Shown: piece by piece, positions 1 through 5,878 of the stretch
How the letters are laid out: every line of letters starts with the position of its first letter
Position numbering within the stretch: the stretch's first letter is position 1
Assembly (NCBI GenBank): GCA_046261635.1
Contig: JBHEOL010000011.1
Coordinates: 1-5,878, forward strand
Reading direction: 5' to 3'
DNA length: 5,878 bases
Source of the DNA: JBHEPS01 sp046261635
GTDB taxonomy: Bacteria > Acidobacteriota > Thermoanaerobaculia > Gp7-AA8
Made by a program: the position numbers and the translations under genes
The notes under the pieces: model-generated
What the model was told of the DNA's origin: nothing
Database searches by the model: none
What the model saw: only the letters and a program-made list of their open reading frames with translations

Positions 1-1955
1 AGATCGACAATCGCGGTTCAGCGATCGCGGAAGCCATCCAGGCGACATCTTCCTATTACGTCGTATTCGGCCTCACGGACGATCTTCGGCCCATCGTGCG
101 CGACCTGACCGTCAGCGAGAGCGCCGAATACGCTGATTTCGTATCGTCCTCGGGAGAGGTGCTCGTCTCGAACGATCCCTCGCTCCGTCCCACGGCATTC
201 GGCACTCCGCCGCAGGGGCGTGATGCGAGCGTCACGACCGCGCGCCAGTTGGATGGGCGCCGGCTCCATCTGTTCGTCCGTCCGCTTTTTCAGGCCGCCG
301 AGGAGGGAGGGGAGCCTCAGCTCGCGGGTTGGTTCCGTCTCGCGCTGAACGAGTCGGACGTCCGCCAGGCGGTTCTCGGCTCATTCCTCACGACGCTGCT
401 GGGCGCTCTGCTCGCTCTGGCCGCAGGCCTCGTGATCGCTTTCTTCGCGGCGCGTATGATCGTCGACCCGATCCTCGCCCTGGTCGGCTCCGCGAAGAAG
501 ATCGCGGCGGGCGACCTGACGCACCGCGCCGAAAAGAAGAGCGACGACGAGATCGGCGCCCTGGCCGATACGTTCAACTCGATGAGTGCGAGTCTCGAGA
601 CGACCGTCGCCAAGATCAGCGGAGCGACCGAGAAGACGCGGTCGGTCGCCGAGCTCGTCGAGGGACGCACGCGCGGGATCATCCGGAGCACCGACGACGG
701 GGCCGACGTGCTTCAGGAAGCACACCAGGCGATCGACCGGCTCAGCAGCGGGGTTCTCCGAATCGCCGAGAACGTCGAGATCCTCTCGGCTTCCTCGGAG
801 GAAACCTCGTCATCGATTCTCGAGATGGTCGCCTCGATCGAGGAAGTCGGCAAGCAGACGGACAACCTGTTCAATTCGGTCGAATCGACTTCCTCCGCGA
901 CCGAGCAGATGGTCTCTTCGATTCATCAGGTCGACCGGAGCGTCGATCATCTGCAGGGATTCGTCACCGACACGAGCGCTTCGATGCTCGAGATGAATGC
1001 CTCGATCACGGAAGTGCAGCAGAACGCGGCGCGCTCGTACGAGCTCGCCCAGGCGACCACCGAGGCCGCGGAGACGGGGACGCGCGCGGTGCGCGAGACC
1101 ATCGACGCGATGGACAACATCCGCCGGAAGGTCCTCGAGTCCAACGAGGTCGTCGGCCGGCTCGGCGAGCGCTCGTCGGAGATCGGCAAGATCCTCAATG
1201 TCATCGACGACATCGCGGAACAGACGAACCTTCTCGCGCTCAACGCCGCCATTCTCGCCGCCCAGGCCGGCGAGCACGGCAAGGGTTTCTCCGTCGTCGC
1301 CGGGCAGATCCGCGATCTCTCCGAGAGGACGGGGCGCTCGACCAAGGAAATCGCGAACCTCATTCACGACGTCCAGCAGGAAGTCGACAACTCGCAGACG
1401 GCGATGAGCTCCGGCGCCGCCAGCGTTCAGAGCGGAGTGGACCTGGCTCACGAGGCGGGAGAGGCTCTCAACAACATCATGAGCGCCGCCTCGAAGTCGA
1501 CGTCGATGGGGCGGGAGATCGCCTCGGCCACGCGCGAGCAGGCCGAGGGAAGCTCGCGAATCGCGAGCTCGATCGAGAGGCTTCAGGAGCTCGTGCGCCA
1601 GATCAACTCGGCCACGACACAGCAGGCCGCCGGCTCCCAGCACATCCAGCGCGCCGTCGAGGCCATGCGCGAGTCCACCCAGTACGTCAGGCAGGCGATG
1701 GCCGAGCAGCGCTCCGGCTCTCAGATGATCGCCATGAGCGCCGACCGCAACATGCAGATGGTGCGCGACATCCAGCAGACCGGTTCCGAACAGGGCGCCG
1801 AGAGTGGCCGCATGATCCGCGTGATGGAGAAGCTCCGCGAGATCGCCGAGTCCAACCGCCGGTCGGCCGGCGAGATGGGCGTCGCCGTCAATCAACTCAT
1901 CGATGCCGCGCGGTCGCTCGACGAGGAAGTCCGCCACCTGCGAGTCCGGCGTTGA
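1..1955 (+). CDS. Methyl-accepting chemotaxis protein, 5' truncated
   Basis: This is a transmembrane chemoreceptor that senses a signal outside the inner membrane and controls CheA through CheW. The frame is open from the first full codon at position 3 (650 residues visible), so the true start and first membrane helix lie upstream; the GTG at 96 is only an internal codon. Counting from position 3, residues 1-124 are the end of a PAS/Cache-like extracytoplasmic domain. Residues 125-150 are a membrane helix, about 150-199 a HAMP domain with the conserved Pro and DEIGAL, and 200-650 the signalling coiled coil. The hairpin tip lies near residues 406-433 and carries [12 protein letters not shown] and AGEHGKGF. 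Candidate methylation pairs are EE 266-267, EQ 301-302, EQ 512-513 and QQ 540-541. There is no C-terminal NWETF-type CheR/CheB tether; the protein ends in RVRR. The ligand cannot be inferred. The family assignment is certain. Confidence 0.96.
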   Translation, partial: IDNRGSAIAEAIQATSSYYVVFGLTDDLRPIVRDLTVSESAEYADFVSSSGEVLVSNDPSLRPTAFGTPPQGRDASVTTARQLDGRRLHLFVRPLFQAAEEGGEPQLAGWFRLALNESDVRQAVLGSFLTTLLGALLALAAGLVIAFFAARMIVDPILALVGSAKKIAAGDLTHRAEKKSDDEIGALADTFNSMSASLETTVAKISGATEKTRSVAELVEGRTRGIIRSTDDGADVLQEAHQAIDRLSSGVLRIAENVEILSASSEETSSSILEMVASIEEVGKQTDNLFNSVESTSSATEQMVSSIHQVDRSVDHLQGFVTDTSASMLEMNASITEVQQNAARSYELAQATTEAAETGTRAVRETIDAMDNIRRKVLESNEVVGRLGERSSEIGKILNVIDDIAEQTNLLALNAAILAAQAGEHGKGFSVVAGQIRDLSERTGRSTKEIANLIHDVQQEVDNSQTAMSSGAASVQSGVDLAHEAGEALNNIMSAASKSTSMGREIASATREQAEGSSRIASSIERLQELVRQINSATTQQAAGSQHIQRAVEAMRESTQYVRQAMAEQRSGSQMIAMSADRNMQMVRDIQQTGSEQGAESGRMIRVMEKLREIAESNRRSAGEMGVAVNQLIDAARSLDEEVRHLRVRR

Positions 1956-1958
1956 GGG
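1954..1958 (+). promoter_or_regulatory. Shine-Dalgarno of cheW overlapping the receptor stop codon
   Basis: GAGGG lies 5 nt before the ATG at 1964 and shares bases with the TGA stop of the receptor. This arrangement suggests translational coupling and fixes the cheW start. Confidence 0.65.
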
Positions 1959-1963
1959 ATACC

Positions 1964-2452
1964 ATGGCCGAAGGCGAGCGTCAGATCAGGCTGATGACCT
2001 TTCGCGTCGGGAACGACCTGTTCGTTCTCGACATCATGGCGATCCGCCAGATCATCGCGTACCCAGGCTCGACTCCCGTTCCGAAGGCGCCCGATTTCGT
2101 CGAAGGCATCATCGTGCTGCGCAACGAGGTCGTCCCCGTCGTCGATCTTCGCCAGCGGCTGCGCCCCGAGTTGCCCCCGGCAGAGAGGACGCCCCTCGTT
2201 CTCATACTCGACAGCTCCGCCGGCACGATCGGCTTCAAGGTCGACGAGGTCCGACGGATCATGACGGTCGACCTCGCCGCGATCCTCCCTGCGCCCTCCC
2301 TCGTGCGCGGACTCAGAGGGGAGCTCTTCATCGGCGTCGTCAAGGATGCCGACGACGTTCACCTCCTTCTCGATCCCGAGACCCTCCTCTCGTCCGACGA
2401 GAAGGAAGAGCTCCGACGCGCCGACCTCCGCGAGCCCGTCACCGCCGGCTGA
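1964..2452 (+). CDS. cheW: CheW-type chemotaxis coupling protein
   Basis: This cytoplasmic adaptor links receptor tips to the CheA kinase P5 domain and is built from two SH3-like beta barrels. The product has 162 residues, a normal length for a stand-alone CheW, and carries no extra domain. Family marks are the opening strand MTFRVGNDLFVLDI (residues 11-24), then PVPKAPDFVEGIIVLRNEVV (38-57) leading into PVVDLRQRL (58-66). A second half follows with GFKVDEVRRI (90-99) and LRGELFIGVVK (118-128). The usual NLRG motif reads VLRN at 51-54: the Arg is kept and the Gly is Asn. The start is set by the SD that overlaps the upstream stop. It follows the chemoreceptor gene by 8 nt, so the two are co-transcribed and the protein probably serves that receptor. 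No cheA, cheR or cheB is visible, and a hairpin follows the stop. Confidence 0.95.
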   Translation: MAEGERQIRLMTFRVGNDLFVLDIMAIRQIIAYPGSTPVPKAPDFVEGIIVLRNEVVPVVDLRQRLRPELPPAERTPLVLILDSSAGTIGFKVDEVRRIMTVDLAAILPAPSLVRGLRGELFIGVVKDADDVHLLLDPETLLSSDEKEELRRADLREPVTAG

Positions 2453-2469
2453 AATCGTCGCATGCACTG

Positions 2470-2494
2470 TGGCAGAGGATCCTATCCTCTGCTA
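2470..2494 (+). terminator. Perfect hairpin after cheW, possible terminator without T-tract
   Basis: GCAGAGGAT (2472-2480) and ATCCTCTGC (2484-2492) are exact inverted repeats separated by CCT. A G-T pair and a T-A pair extend the stem to 11 pairs. It starts 17 nt after the cheW stop, where a transcript end is expected. No run of T follows; instead AGGAGGT (2494-2500) overlaps its end. It could be an atypical terminator, an mRNA 3'-end stabiliser or a protein-binding dyad. Confidence 0.5.
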
Positions 2495-2653
2495 GGAGGT
2501 CTGCGAGGAACTGCGGAGGAAAAGATACTCCCGCCACTGCTTCCTTCGTTTCCGTTCCGTCACCTCCCGCGGTTTCCTTTCCTTCTCCAGCGGGATCACA
2601 TTCATCAGGAAGCCACAATCGAGGGAGTGTCCTCCGGGGTGGGGGGACGCTGG

Positions 2654-2660
2654 AAAGGAG
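2654..2660 (+). promoter_or_regulatory. Strong Shine-Dalgarno of the tonB-family gene
   Basis: AAAGGAG sits 7 nt before the ATG at 2668. It decides this start over the in-frame Met five codons later. Confidence 0.8.
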
Positions 2661-2667
2661 AGCAGTC

Positions 2668-3396
2668 ATGCTCGAGCAGTCGATGGTGTTGTCCCGAACG
2701 GAGGCGCGCTCCCGGCTCGTCTTCCTGCCTCTCGCCGCCGCGCTTCACGCCGCCATCGTCACCGCGGCGATGATCTCCGCGGTCTGGAACGTCCAGCTTC
2801 CCGCCACGCCGCCTCCCATGAGGGAGCTGTGGGTGTCCTCTCTCCAGGTCGCGCTTCCGCCGCCTCCCCCTCCGGCAGCAGCCGCGGCGACGCGAAGGAC
2901 CGAGCCCGCGGTCGAGCAACTCACTCCGGTCACGACGCCGACCGAGACGCGGATCGAGCCGCCGCCCCTCCGGGCGACCGGCACGGAGAACGGTTCCACC
3001 TCGGCGACTGGGACCGGTTCCGAGGACGGCGAGGAAGGAGGCGTCGAGAACGGCATCCGCGGCTCGGTCGTCACGGGCCCCATCGTCGACACGCCTGAGA
3101 TCTCCGTCCCGGTGCGTCCCGGCGCCGGCGTCTCGACGCCGGTGAACCTGGTGCGCGTCGATCCGGTCTATCCCGAGCTCGCGAAGAAGATCGGTGCCCG
3201 AGGGCTCGTCGTCATCGAGTGCGTGATCGCGAAGGACGGTTCTGTCCGCAATCCGCGGATCGTGCGCAGCGCGCACCCGCTGCTCGACCGGGCTGCGCTC
3301 GAAGCGGTTCGCCAGTGGAAATTCGCGCCGGGAAGGATGGGTGACCGGGCCGTCGATGTGCTGTTTAACCTCACCGTCACTTTCGAACTGCAGTGA
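2668..3396 (+). CDS. TonB-family energy transducer
   Basis: The encoded protein (242 residues) is anchored in the inner membrane and spans the periplasm. In this family it passes proton-motive force from ExbB/ExbD to outer-membrane TonB-dependent transporters. Residues 17-40 form the single N-terminal membrane helix, with His27 inside it, comparable to the functional His20 of E. coli TonB. A hexaproline run (64-69) opens a periplasmic linker rich in Pro, Ala, Thr, Glu and Gly (41-160). The C-terminal TonB domain (about 161-242) shows VYPELAKK (167-174) with the YP motif, GLVVIECVIAKDGSV (179-193), LLDRAALEAVRQWKFAP (205-221) and a closing strand LTVTFELQ. No exbB, exbD or receptor gene is adjacent, so its partners are unknown and it could serve transport or a general envelope role. 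The cheW gene upstream is separated by 215 nt with a hairpin, so co-transcription is unlikely. The next gene converges on it with a 10 nt gap. Confidence 0.93.
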   Translation: MLEQSMVLSRTEARSRLVFLPLAAALHAAIVTAAMISAVWNVQLPATPPPMRELWVSSLQVALPPPPPPAAAAATRRTEPAVEQLTPVTTPTETRIEPPPLRATGTENGSTSATGTGSEDGEEGGVENGIRGSVVTGPIVDTPEISVPVRPGAGVSTPVNLVRVDPVYPELAKKIGARGLVVIECVIAKDGSVRNPRIVRSAHPLLDRAALEAVRQWKFAPGRMGDRAVDVLFNLTVTFELQ

Positions 3397-3406
3397 CGGC
3401 CGGAAG

Positions 3407-3601
3407 CTAACCGTCGCCGGTTCCGTCCTCGCGCGGGGGCGGAGCCGGCGCATCACCGCGCTGGTCACGCCGGAACCCCCACGGGCAGTGCCGGCACCCC
3501 GATTCGCAGCACCACCCGCGCCGGCGGAGAAAGCTCTCGGTGAAGACCACGTACGGGCCTTCGCGGTAGAAGTCCTCTCCCTCGACGAGCTGAAGTTCCA
3601 T
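3407..3601 (-). CDS. Small cysteine-rich protein, DUF5522 type
   Basis: The product has 64 residues. From memory of the family, its core matches DUF5522: an acidic-aromatic start VEGEDFYREG (residues 6-15), VVFTESFLRRRGW (18-30), then the cysteine block CCESGCRHCPWGF (31-43). Cys31, Cys32, Cys36 and Cys39 with His38 look like a metal-binding knuckle. The function of the family is unknown to me. The last 20 residues are a charged, Pro-rich tail. The start is the ATG complementary to 3599-3601. No Shine-Dalgarno precedes it, and the frame stays open upstream without resemblance to anything, so the start is less certain than the gene. It converges with the TonB-family gene and diverges from the Ig-repeat gene, so it is probably a single-gene unit. 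The usual Tyr residues in RGYCC and CRHCPY appear here as Trp. Confidence 0.82.
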   Translation of the reverse strand: MELQLVEGEDFYREGPYVVFTESFLRRRGWCCESGCRHCPWGFRRDQRGDAPAPPPREDGTGDG

Positions 3602-3891
3602 CGCCGAGGAGAATAGCCCGGAAGATCTTCTTGACCACCCCCTCTCCAGGCCCGGATCGCTTTCTCGGGCAGGAGGTCCATGCCGAGTGAAGGACGGAGT
3701 CCCCGTTTCCGTCGCATTCAACTTGACGATCAACTTCCGGCTCGAGTGAGCGGGCCGGGCTGAATCACCGACCGGGAAACGTCCACCCTCGGTTTCACGA
3801 GTGCGCGCGTACTCACGCCACGACCCTGCCCGAGGACTATTTTCAAGCCAGGGGGTAGGGAAACCACCCGCCCGGACACTCCGCCTCGTGA
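3602..3891. other. Divergent intergenic region
   Basis: This 290 nt stretch should carry promoters for the small gene on the left and the Ig-repeat gene on the right. I see one imperfect palindrome (3799-3814) and one AT-rich spot, TATTTT (3838-3843). The latter could be a -10 element for the right-hand gene but has no matching -35. No family-like protein is visible in any frame. Confidence 0.4.
3799..3814. promoter_or_regulatory. Imperfect 16-bp palindrome, possible operator
   Basis: GAGTGCGCGCGTACTC pairs with its own reverse complement in seven of eight positions, with a mismatch between 3803 and 3810. It lies about 80 nt before the Ig-repeat gene and 24 nt before the only AT-rich spot. 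One or two such near-palindromes are expected by chance in a window of this size. Confidence 0.15.
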
Positions 3892-5878
3892 ATGAGGAGA
3901 GGAATCTGGTTCGTCGCCTTCCTGTCGGCGTTGCCGGTGATGGCGGGTGCGCTTTACGTCGAGGGATTCGCGGGTGGAGAAGGGACCTCTCCCAATGGTT
4001 GGTCCTCCTCCCGTCTCGCCATCCACGCTGACCCGCGGAGCCAGGACAACCGTGCGTTCGGCCTGTCTGTTTCAACGCGGATTCGCCCCGTCGAGCCTCC
4101 CGGGGCAGTGAAGCAGAGCGAGGTCGCGGTCTACGACGCCGTGGTGTTCCCCGGCCACGTCGCCCTGCGAATCTCGGCGAAGTTGCTGGCGGAGGGACGC
4201 GGTGCGATCGCCCTCCTGCTCCTCGACGGATCGACGCGCGAGCCCGTGCTCACCATCGAGCGCACGACGAAGCTGCGAATTACAGGAGCGAGTGGGGAGC
4301 TCGTTCTCGACGCTCCGCGCGGCTGGGCGGAGGTCGCAATCGACCTCTCGCCGGGTGTCGTCACGGTTGGCGGTCCATCCGGTCAGCTGCACCTCCCGGT
4401 CGAGCTTCCGCCCTCTTTCGTTCTGGCGGTCCGCGCGAGCGGACCCATGGCTCTCATCGACGATATCCGGGTCGAGACCTCGGATGACGGGCCGCAGCCG
4501 TCCGATCGCTCGCCGCCGACCATCTCGGTTCTCGCCGACGGTGCTCCTCTCGCCGCGTCGCTCCTCGCCGGGTCGCCGGTCGAGATCCTCATCGAGATCG
4601 AAGATGAGTCGCCTGCCTCGTATGAAGCCACTCTCGACGGAAGCTCCTTTCGGTCCGGCATCGTCGATCGAGAGGGGCGCCATGATCTGAGAGTCGAAGC
4701 CAGCGATGAGCATGGAAATCGATCCGTCGCCACGTTCACCTTCACGCTCGATCTGCGCCCGCCGGAAATCCGGATCCTCGAGCGGCCTCCGATCTGTACC
4801 AGCGGGAACGGTGTCGTGGTTCGGGGAAGTGTGGCCGATGCCCATCTCGAAACGCTCGAGCTGACCACGTCAGCCGGGCAGCGTCCCTTGCAGCCGGACG
4901 CGGGCGGGATGTGGGAGGTGAGGCTGGATGACCTTGCCGAGGGTCTGCAGGCGATGGACATTCGGGCAACCGATCGGCTAGGGCGAACCACGTCTGCGAT
5001 GGTCACGACCATGGTCGATCGCACTCCTCCCGCGATCTCAATCCTTCTGGACGGCGTTGAGGCCGCGGACGGTCTGGTCGCCAATCGCCCGATCGTTCCC
5101 TTCGTAACCGCGGAAGACGCGGACTCCGGGGCCCGGCTGAGTGTGCGGCTCGATGACGCTCCCTGGACCACAGGTGGCGCGATTACCGGCGAGGGAGTGC
5201 ATCTCCTGCGGGCGGAAGCGACTGACTGCGCTGGTAACGTGGCTGCGCGGAATCTGACCTTTGAGATCGACACGAAGCCTCCGGTCTTCGAATCGATCGA
5301 ACCATCCCACGGATCCGAACTGGGCGAGATGCCCCTGGTCCTGCAGGGGCGTGTGAGCGCAGACGCAACGAGTGTCGCAATCGCGGGTGCGAGCGCGGGC
5401 GTCATTCCCCTCGACGGCTCTTTCGAGATCCCCATCGTCGCAAGGGAGGGAGACAACGCCTTCGTTCTCCGCGCCGGCGACCGCGCGGGAAATGAGGCCG
5501 AGCTCGAGCATCGCTTCACCGTGGATACGCGCGCGCCGTCGATCGAGATCCTCGAGAGGGGGGCACCCCTGGCCGATGGAGCTCTCTTCAACCGCGCCGT
5601 GGAGCTGGAAGTTCGATCGAGCGATCCGGACGCGACCCTGACTGTCGAGCTGAACGGCTCCTCGTTCGAGCCCGGAACGATCGTTTCGACGGACGGCGCC
5701 TACACGGTCGCCGCGAGCGCCATCAGTCCTCTCGGTCATCGCGCCGCGGCCTCGAGATCCTTCTGGATCGACACGATTCCGCCGGTCGTGGCCATCACAT
5801 CGCCCGGGTCGGGAGTGATCGCAGCCGACGCGATTCTGGTCAGGGGAACGAGCGACGATGCCGTTAGCGTCAACGTTG
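3892..5878 (+). CDS. Large exported protein with Ig-like repeats, 3' truncated
   Basis: The frame is open from the ATG at 3892 to the window edge (662 codons seen, no stop), so the protein is longer than this. An in-frame TGA lies directly before the ATG, so no start further upstream is possible; no clear SD is present. Residues 1-20 look like a signal peptide: RR, a hydrophobic core, then AGA before residue 21. Residues 24-195 look like a beta-sandwich module of the carbohydrate-binding or jelly-roll kind. It opens with EGFAGGEGTSPNGW (24-37), which resembles the usual 'FE..G..P.GW' start, and closes with IDDIRVE (189-195). From residue 208 come Ig-like repeats of 82-89 residues, each ending in a 'F.(I/V)D...PP' boundary and most with an 'A.D..GN' turn. 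It probably acts at the cell surface or outside the cell, as an adhesin, binding protein or the front end of an enzyme. The missing C-terminus would decide. Confidence 0.9.
   Translation, partial: MRRGIWFVAFLSALPVMAGALYVEGFAGGEGTSPNGWSSSRLAIHADPRSQDNRAFGLSVSTRIRPVEPPGAVKQSEVAVYDAVVFPGHVALRISAKLLAEGRGAIALLLLDGSTREPVLTIERTTKLRITGASGELVLDAPRGWAEVAIDLSPGVVTVGGPSGQLHLPVELPPSFVLAVRASGPMALIDDIRVETSDDGPQPSDRSPPTISVLADGAPLAASLLAGSPVEILIEIEDESPASYEATLDGSSFRSGIVDREGRHDLRVEASDEHGNRSVATFTFTLDLRPPEIRILERPPICTSGNGVVVRGSVADAHLETLELTTSAGQRPLQPDAGGMWEVRLDDLAEGLQAMDIRATDRLGRTTSAMVTTMVDRTPPAISILLDGVEAADGLVANRPIVPFVTAEDADSGARLSVRLDDAPWTTGGAITGEGVHLLRAEATDCAGNVAARNLTFEIDTKPPVFESIEPSHGSELGEMPLVLQGRVSADATSVAIAGASAGVIPLDGSFEIPIVAREGDNAFVLRAGDRAGNEAELEHRFTVDTRAPSIEILERGAPLADGALFNRAVELEVRSSDPDATLTVELNGSSFEPGTIVSTDGAYTVAASAISPLGHRAAASRSFWIDTIPPVVAITSPGSGVIAADAILVRGTSDDAVSVNV
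4513..5878 (+). repeat. Tandem Ig-like repeats in alternating A/B order
   Basis: Repeat starts, at the Pro pair or Ala-Pro, fall at 4513, 4759, 5026, 5278, 5533 and 5779 (residues 208, 290, 379, 463, 548, 630). Repeats 1, 3 and 5 (type A) share an opening 'I.(I/V)L..G', a central 'L(D/N/DD)...G.I' and 'EG/DG' before the AxD turn. Repeats 2, 4 and 6 (type B) share '(V/L)..G..(A/S)DA' about 20 residues in. Two repeats make a unit of 167-173 residues. DNA identity between units is low, so the duplication is old. Confidence 0.75.

Larger units (their letters stand above)
2453..2667. other. Non-coding region between cheW and the tonB-family gene
   Basis: This 215 nt stretch holds the hairpin near its left end. 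A markedly pyrimidine-rich tract (about 2530-2590) follows, and a G-rich block ends just before the ribosome binding site of the next gene. Reading frames across it have neither family resemblance nor usable starts. The promoter of the TonB-family gene should lie here, but I see no convincing -35/-10 pair. Confidence 0.5.

Noticed and set aside
810..1937. 375-residue minus-strand frame opposite the receptor
   Set aside because: It mirrors the receptor codons, has no motif and an Arg/Gly/Ala/Asp/Leu-biased composition.
329..1963. Long + strand frame overlapping the chemoreceptor and running into cheW
   Set aside because: It is an Arg/Asp-rich shadow of the receptor in GC-rich DNA; only the part from the ATG at 1964 has family features.
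2565..2595. Inverted repeat TCCCGC/GCGGGA upstream of the TonB-family gene
   Set aside because: It has a 6-bp stem with a 19-nt loop in GC-rich DNA, within chance expectation.
2462..2773. 103-residue + frame starting in the cheW-tonB gap
   Set aside because: It is Pro/Arg/Ser-rich, overlaps the hairpin and the well-supported TonB start, and has no SD.
3395..3415. Inverted repeat GACGG/CCGTC between the convergent stops, as a two-way terminator
   Set aside because: The stem is only 5 bp with an 11-nt loop and no T-tract on either strand.
3621..3630. Perfect 10-bp palindrome GAAGATCTTC upstream of the small gene
   Set aside because: Several 10-bp palindromes are expected by chance in a window of this size, and it does not extend further.
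3602..3717. Minus-strand frame beginning MRRKRGLRP, with an internal Met-Asp-Leu-Leu start, as a separate gene or a frameshifted N-terminus of the small gene
   Set aside because: It has a somewhat protein-like stretch, but no SD and no recognised motif, and it runs on antisense to the TonB-family gene; nothing shows that a frameshift is needed.
3602..4075. Upstream extension of the small DUF5522-like gene on the minus strand
   Set aside because: The extension shows no family resemblance and overlaps the signal-peptide region of the divergent gene; the ATG at 3601 gives the usual size.
4383..5591. 402-residue minus-strand frame opposite the Ig-repeat gene
   Set aside because: Its Ser/Arg-rich composition is typical of antisense GC-rich DNA, while the + frame has clear repeats and a signal peptide.

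Overview
The window is GC-rich throughout (by eye about 63-66 %), with codons ending mostly in G or C. It comes from a Gram-negative (diderm) bacterium, because it encodes a TonB-type energy transducer. The long chemoreceptor rod and the form of the TonB C-terminal domain remind me of Acidobacteriota or Myxococcota/deltaproteobacterial-type genomes. That placement is an impression, not a demonstration. I see no RNA gene, CRISPR array, insertion sequence or phage gene.

Layout. (1) Positions 1-1955 (+) hold the 3' part of a methyl-accepting chemotaxis protein: the end of an extracytoplasmic sensor domain, one membrane helix, a HAMP domain and a very long signalling coiled coil. (2) Positions 1964-2452 (+) hold a complete CheW-type coupling protein. 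It starts 8 nt after the receptor stop and its Shine-Dalgarno overlaps that stop, so the two form a receptor-adaptor operon. (3) Positions 2453-2667 are non-coding and begin with a strong perfect hairpin just after cheW. (4) Positions 2668-3396 (+) hold a TonB-family protein with an excellent ribosome binding site. (5) Positions 3407-3601 (-) hold a 64-residue cysteine-rich protein of the DUF5522 type, convergent with the TonB gene (10 nt between stops). (6) Positions 3602-3891 are a divergent intergenic region. (7) Positions 3892-5878 (+) hold the 5' part of a large exported protein that runs off the window. It has a signal peptide, an N-terminal beta-sandwich-like module and then tandem Ig-like repeats.

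How the parts relate. Only the receptor and CheW clearly work together: the receptor would signal through CheW to a CheA kinase that is not in the window. The TonB gene has no ExbB/ExbD or receptor partner here and is separated from cheW by a hairpin, so it looks like its own transcription unit. The small DUF5522 gene and the Ig-repeat gene face away from each other.

Most notable points. The Ig-like repeats alternate between two types (A-B-A-B-A-B), giving a two-domain unit of about 170 residues. The chemoreceptor rod is roughly 1.7 times the length of the E. coli Tsr rod, and two normally conserved trimer-contact residues at its tip are replaced. I found no convincing new multi-gene system in this window.
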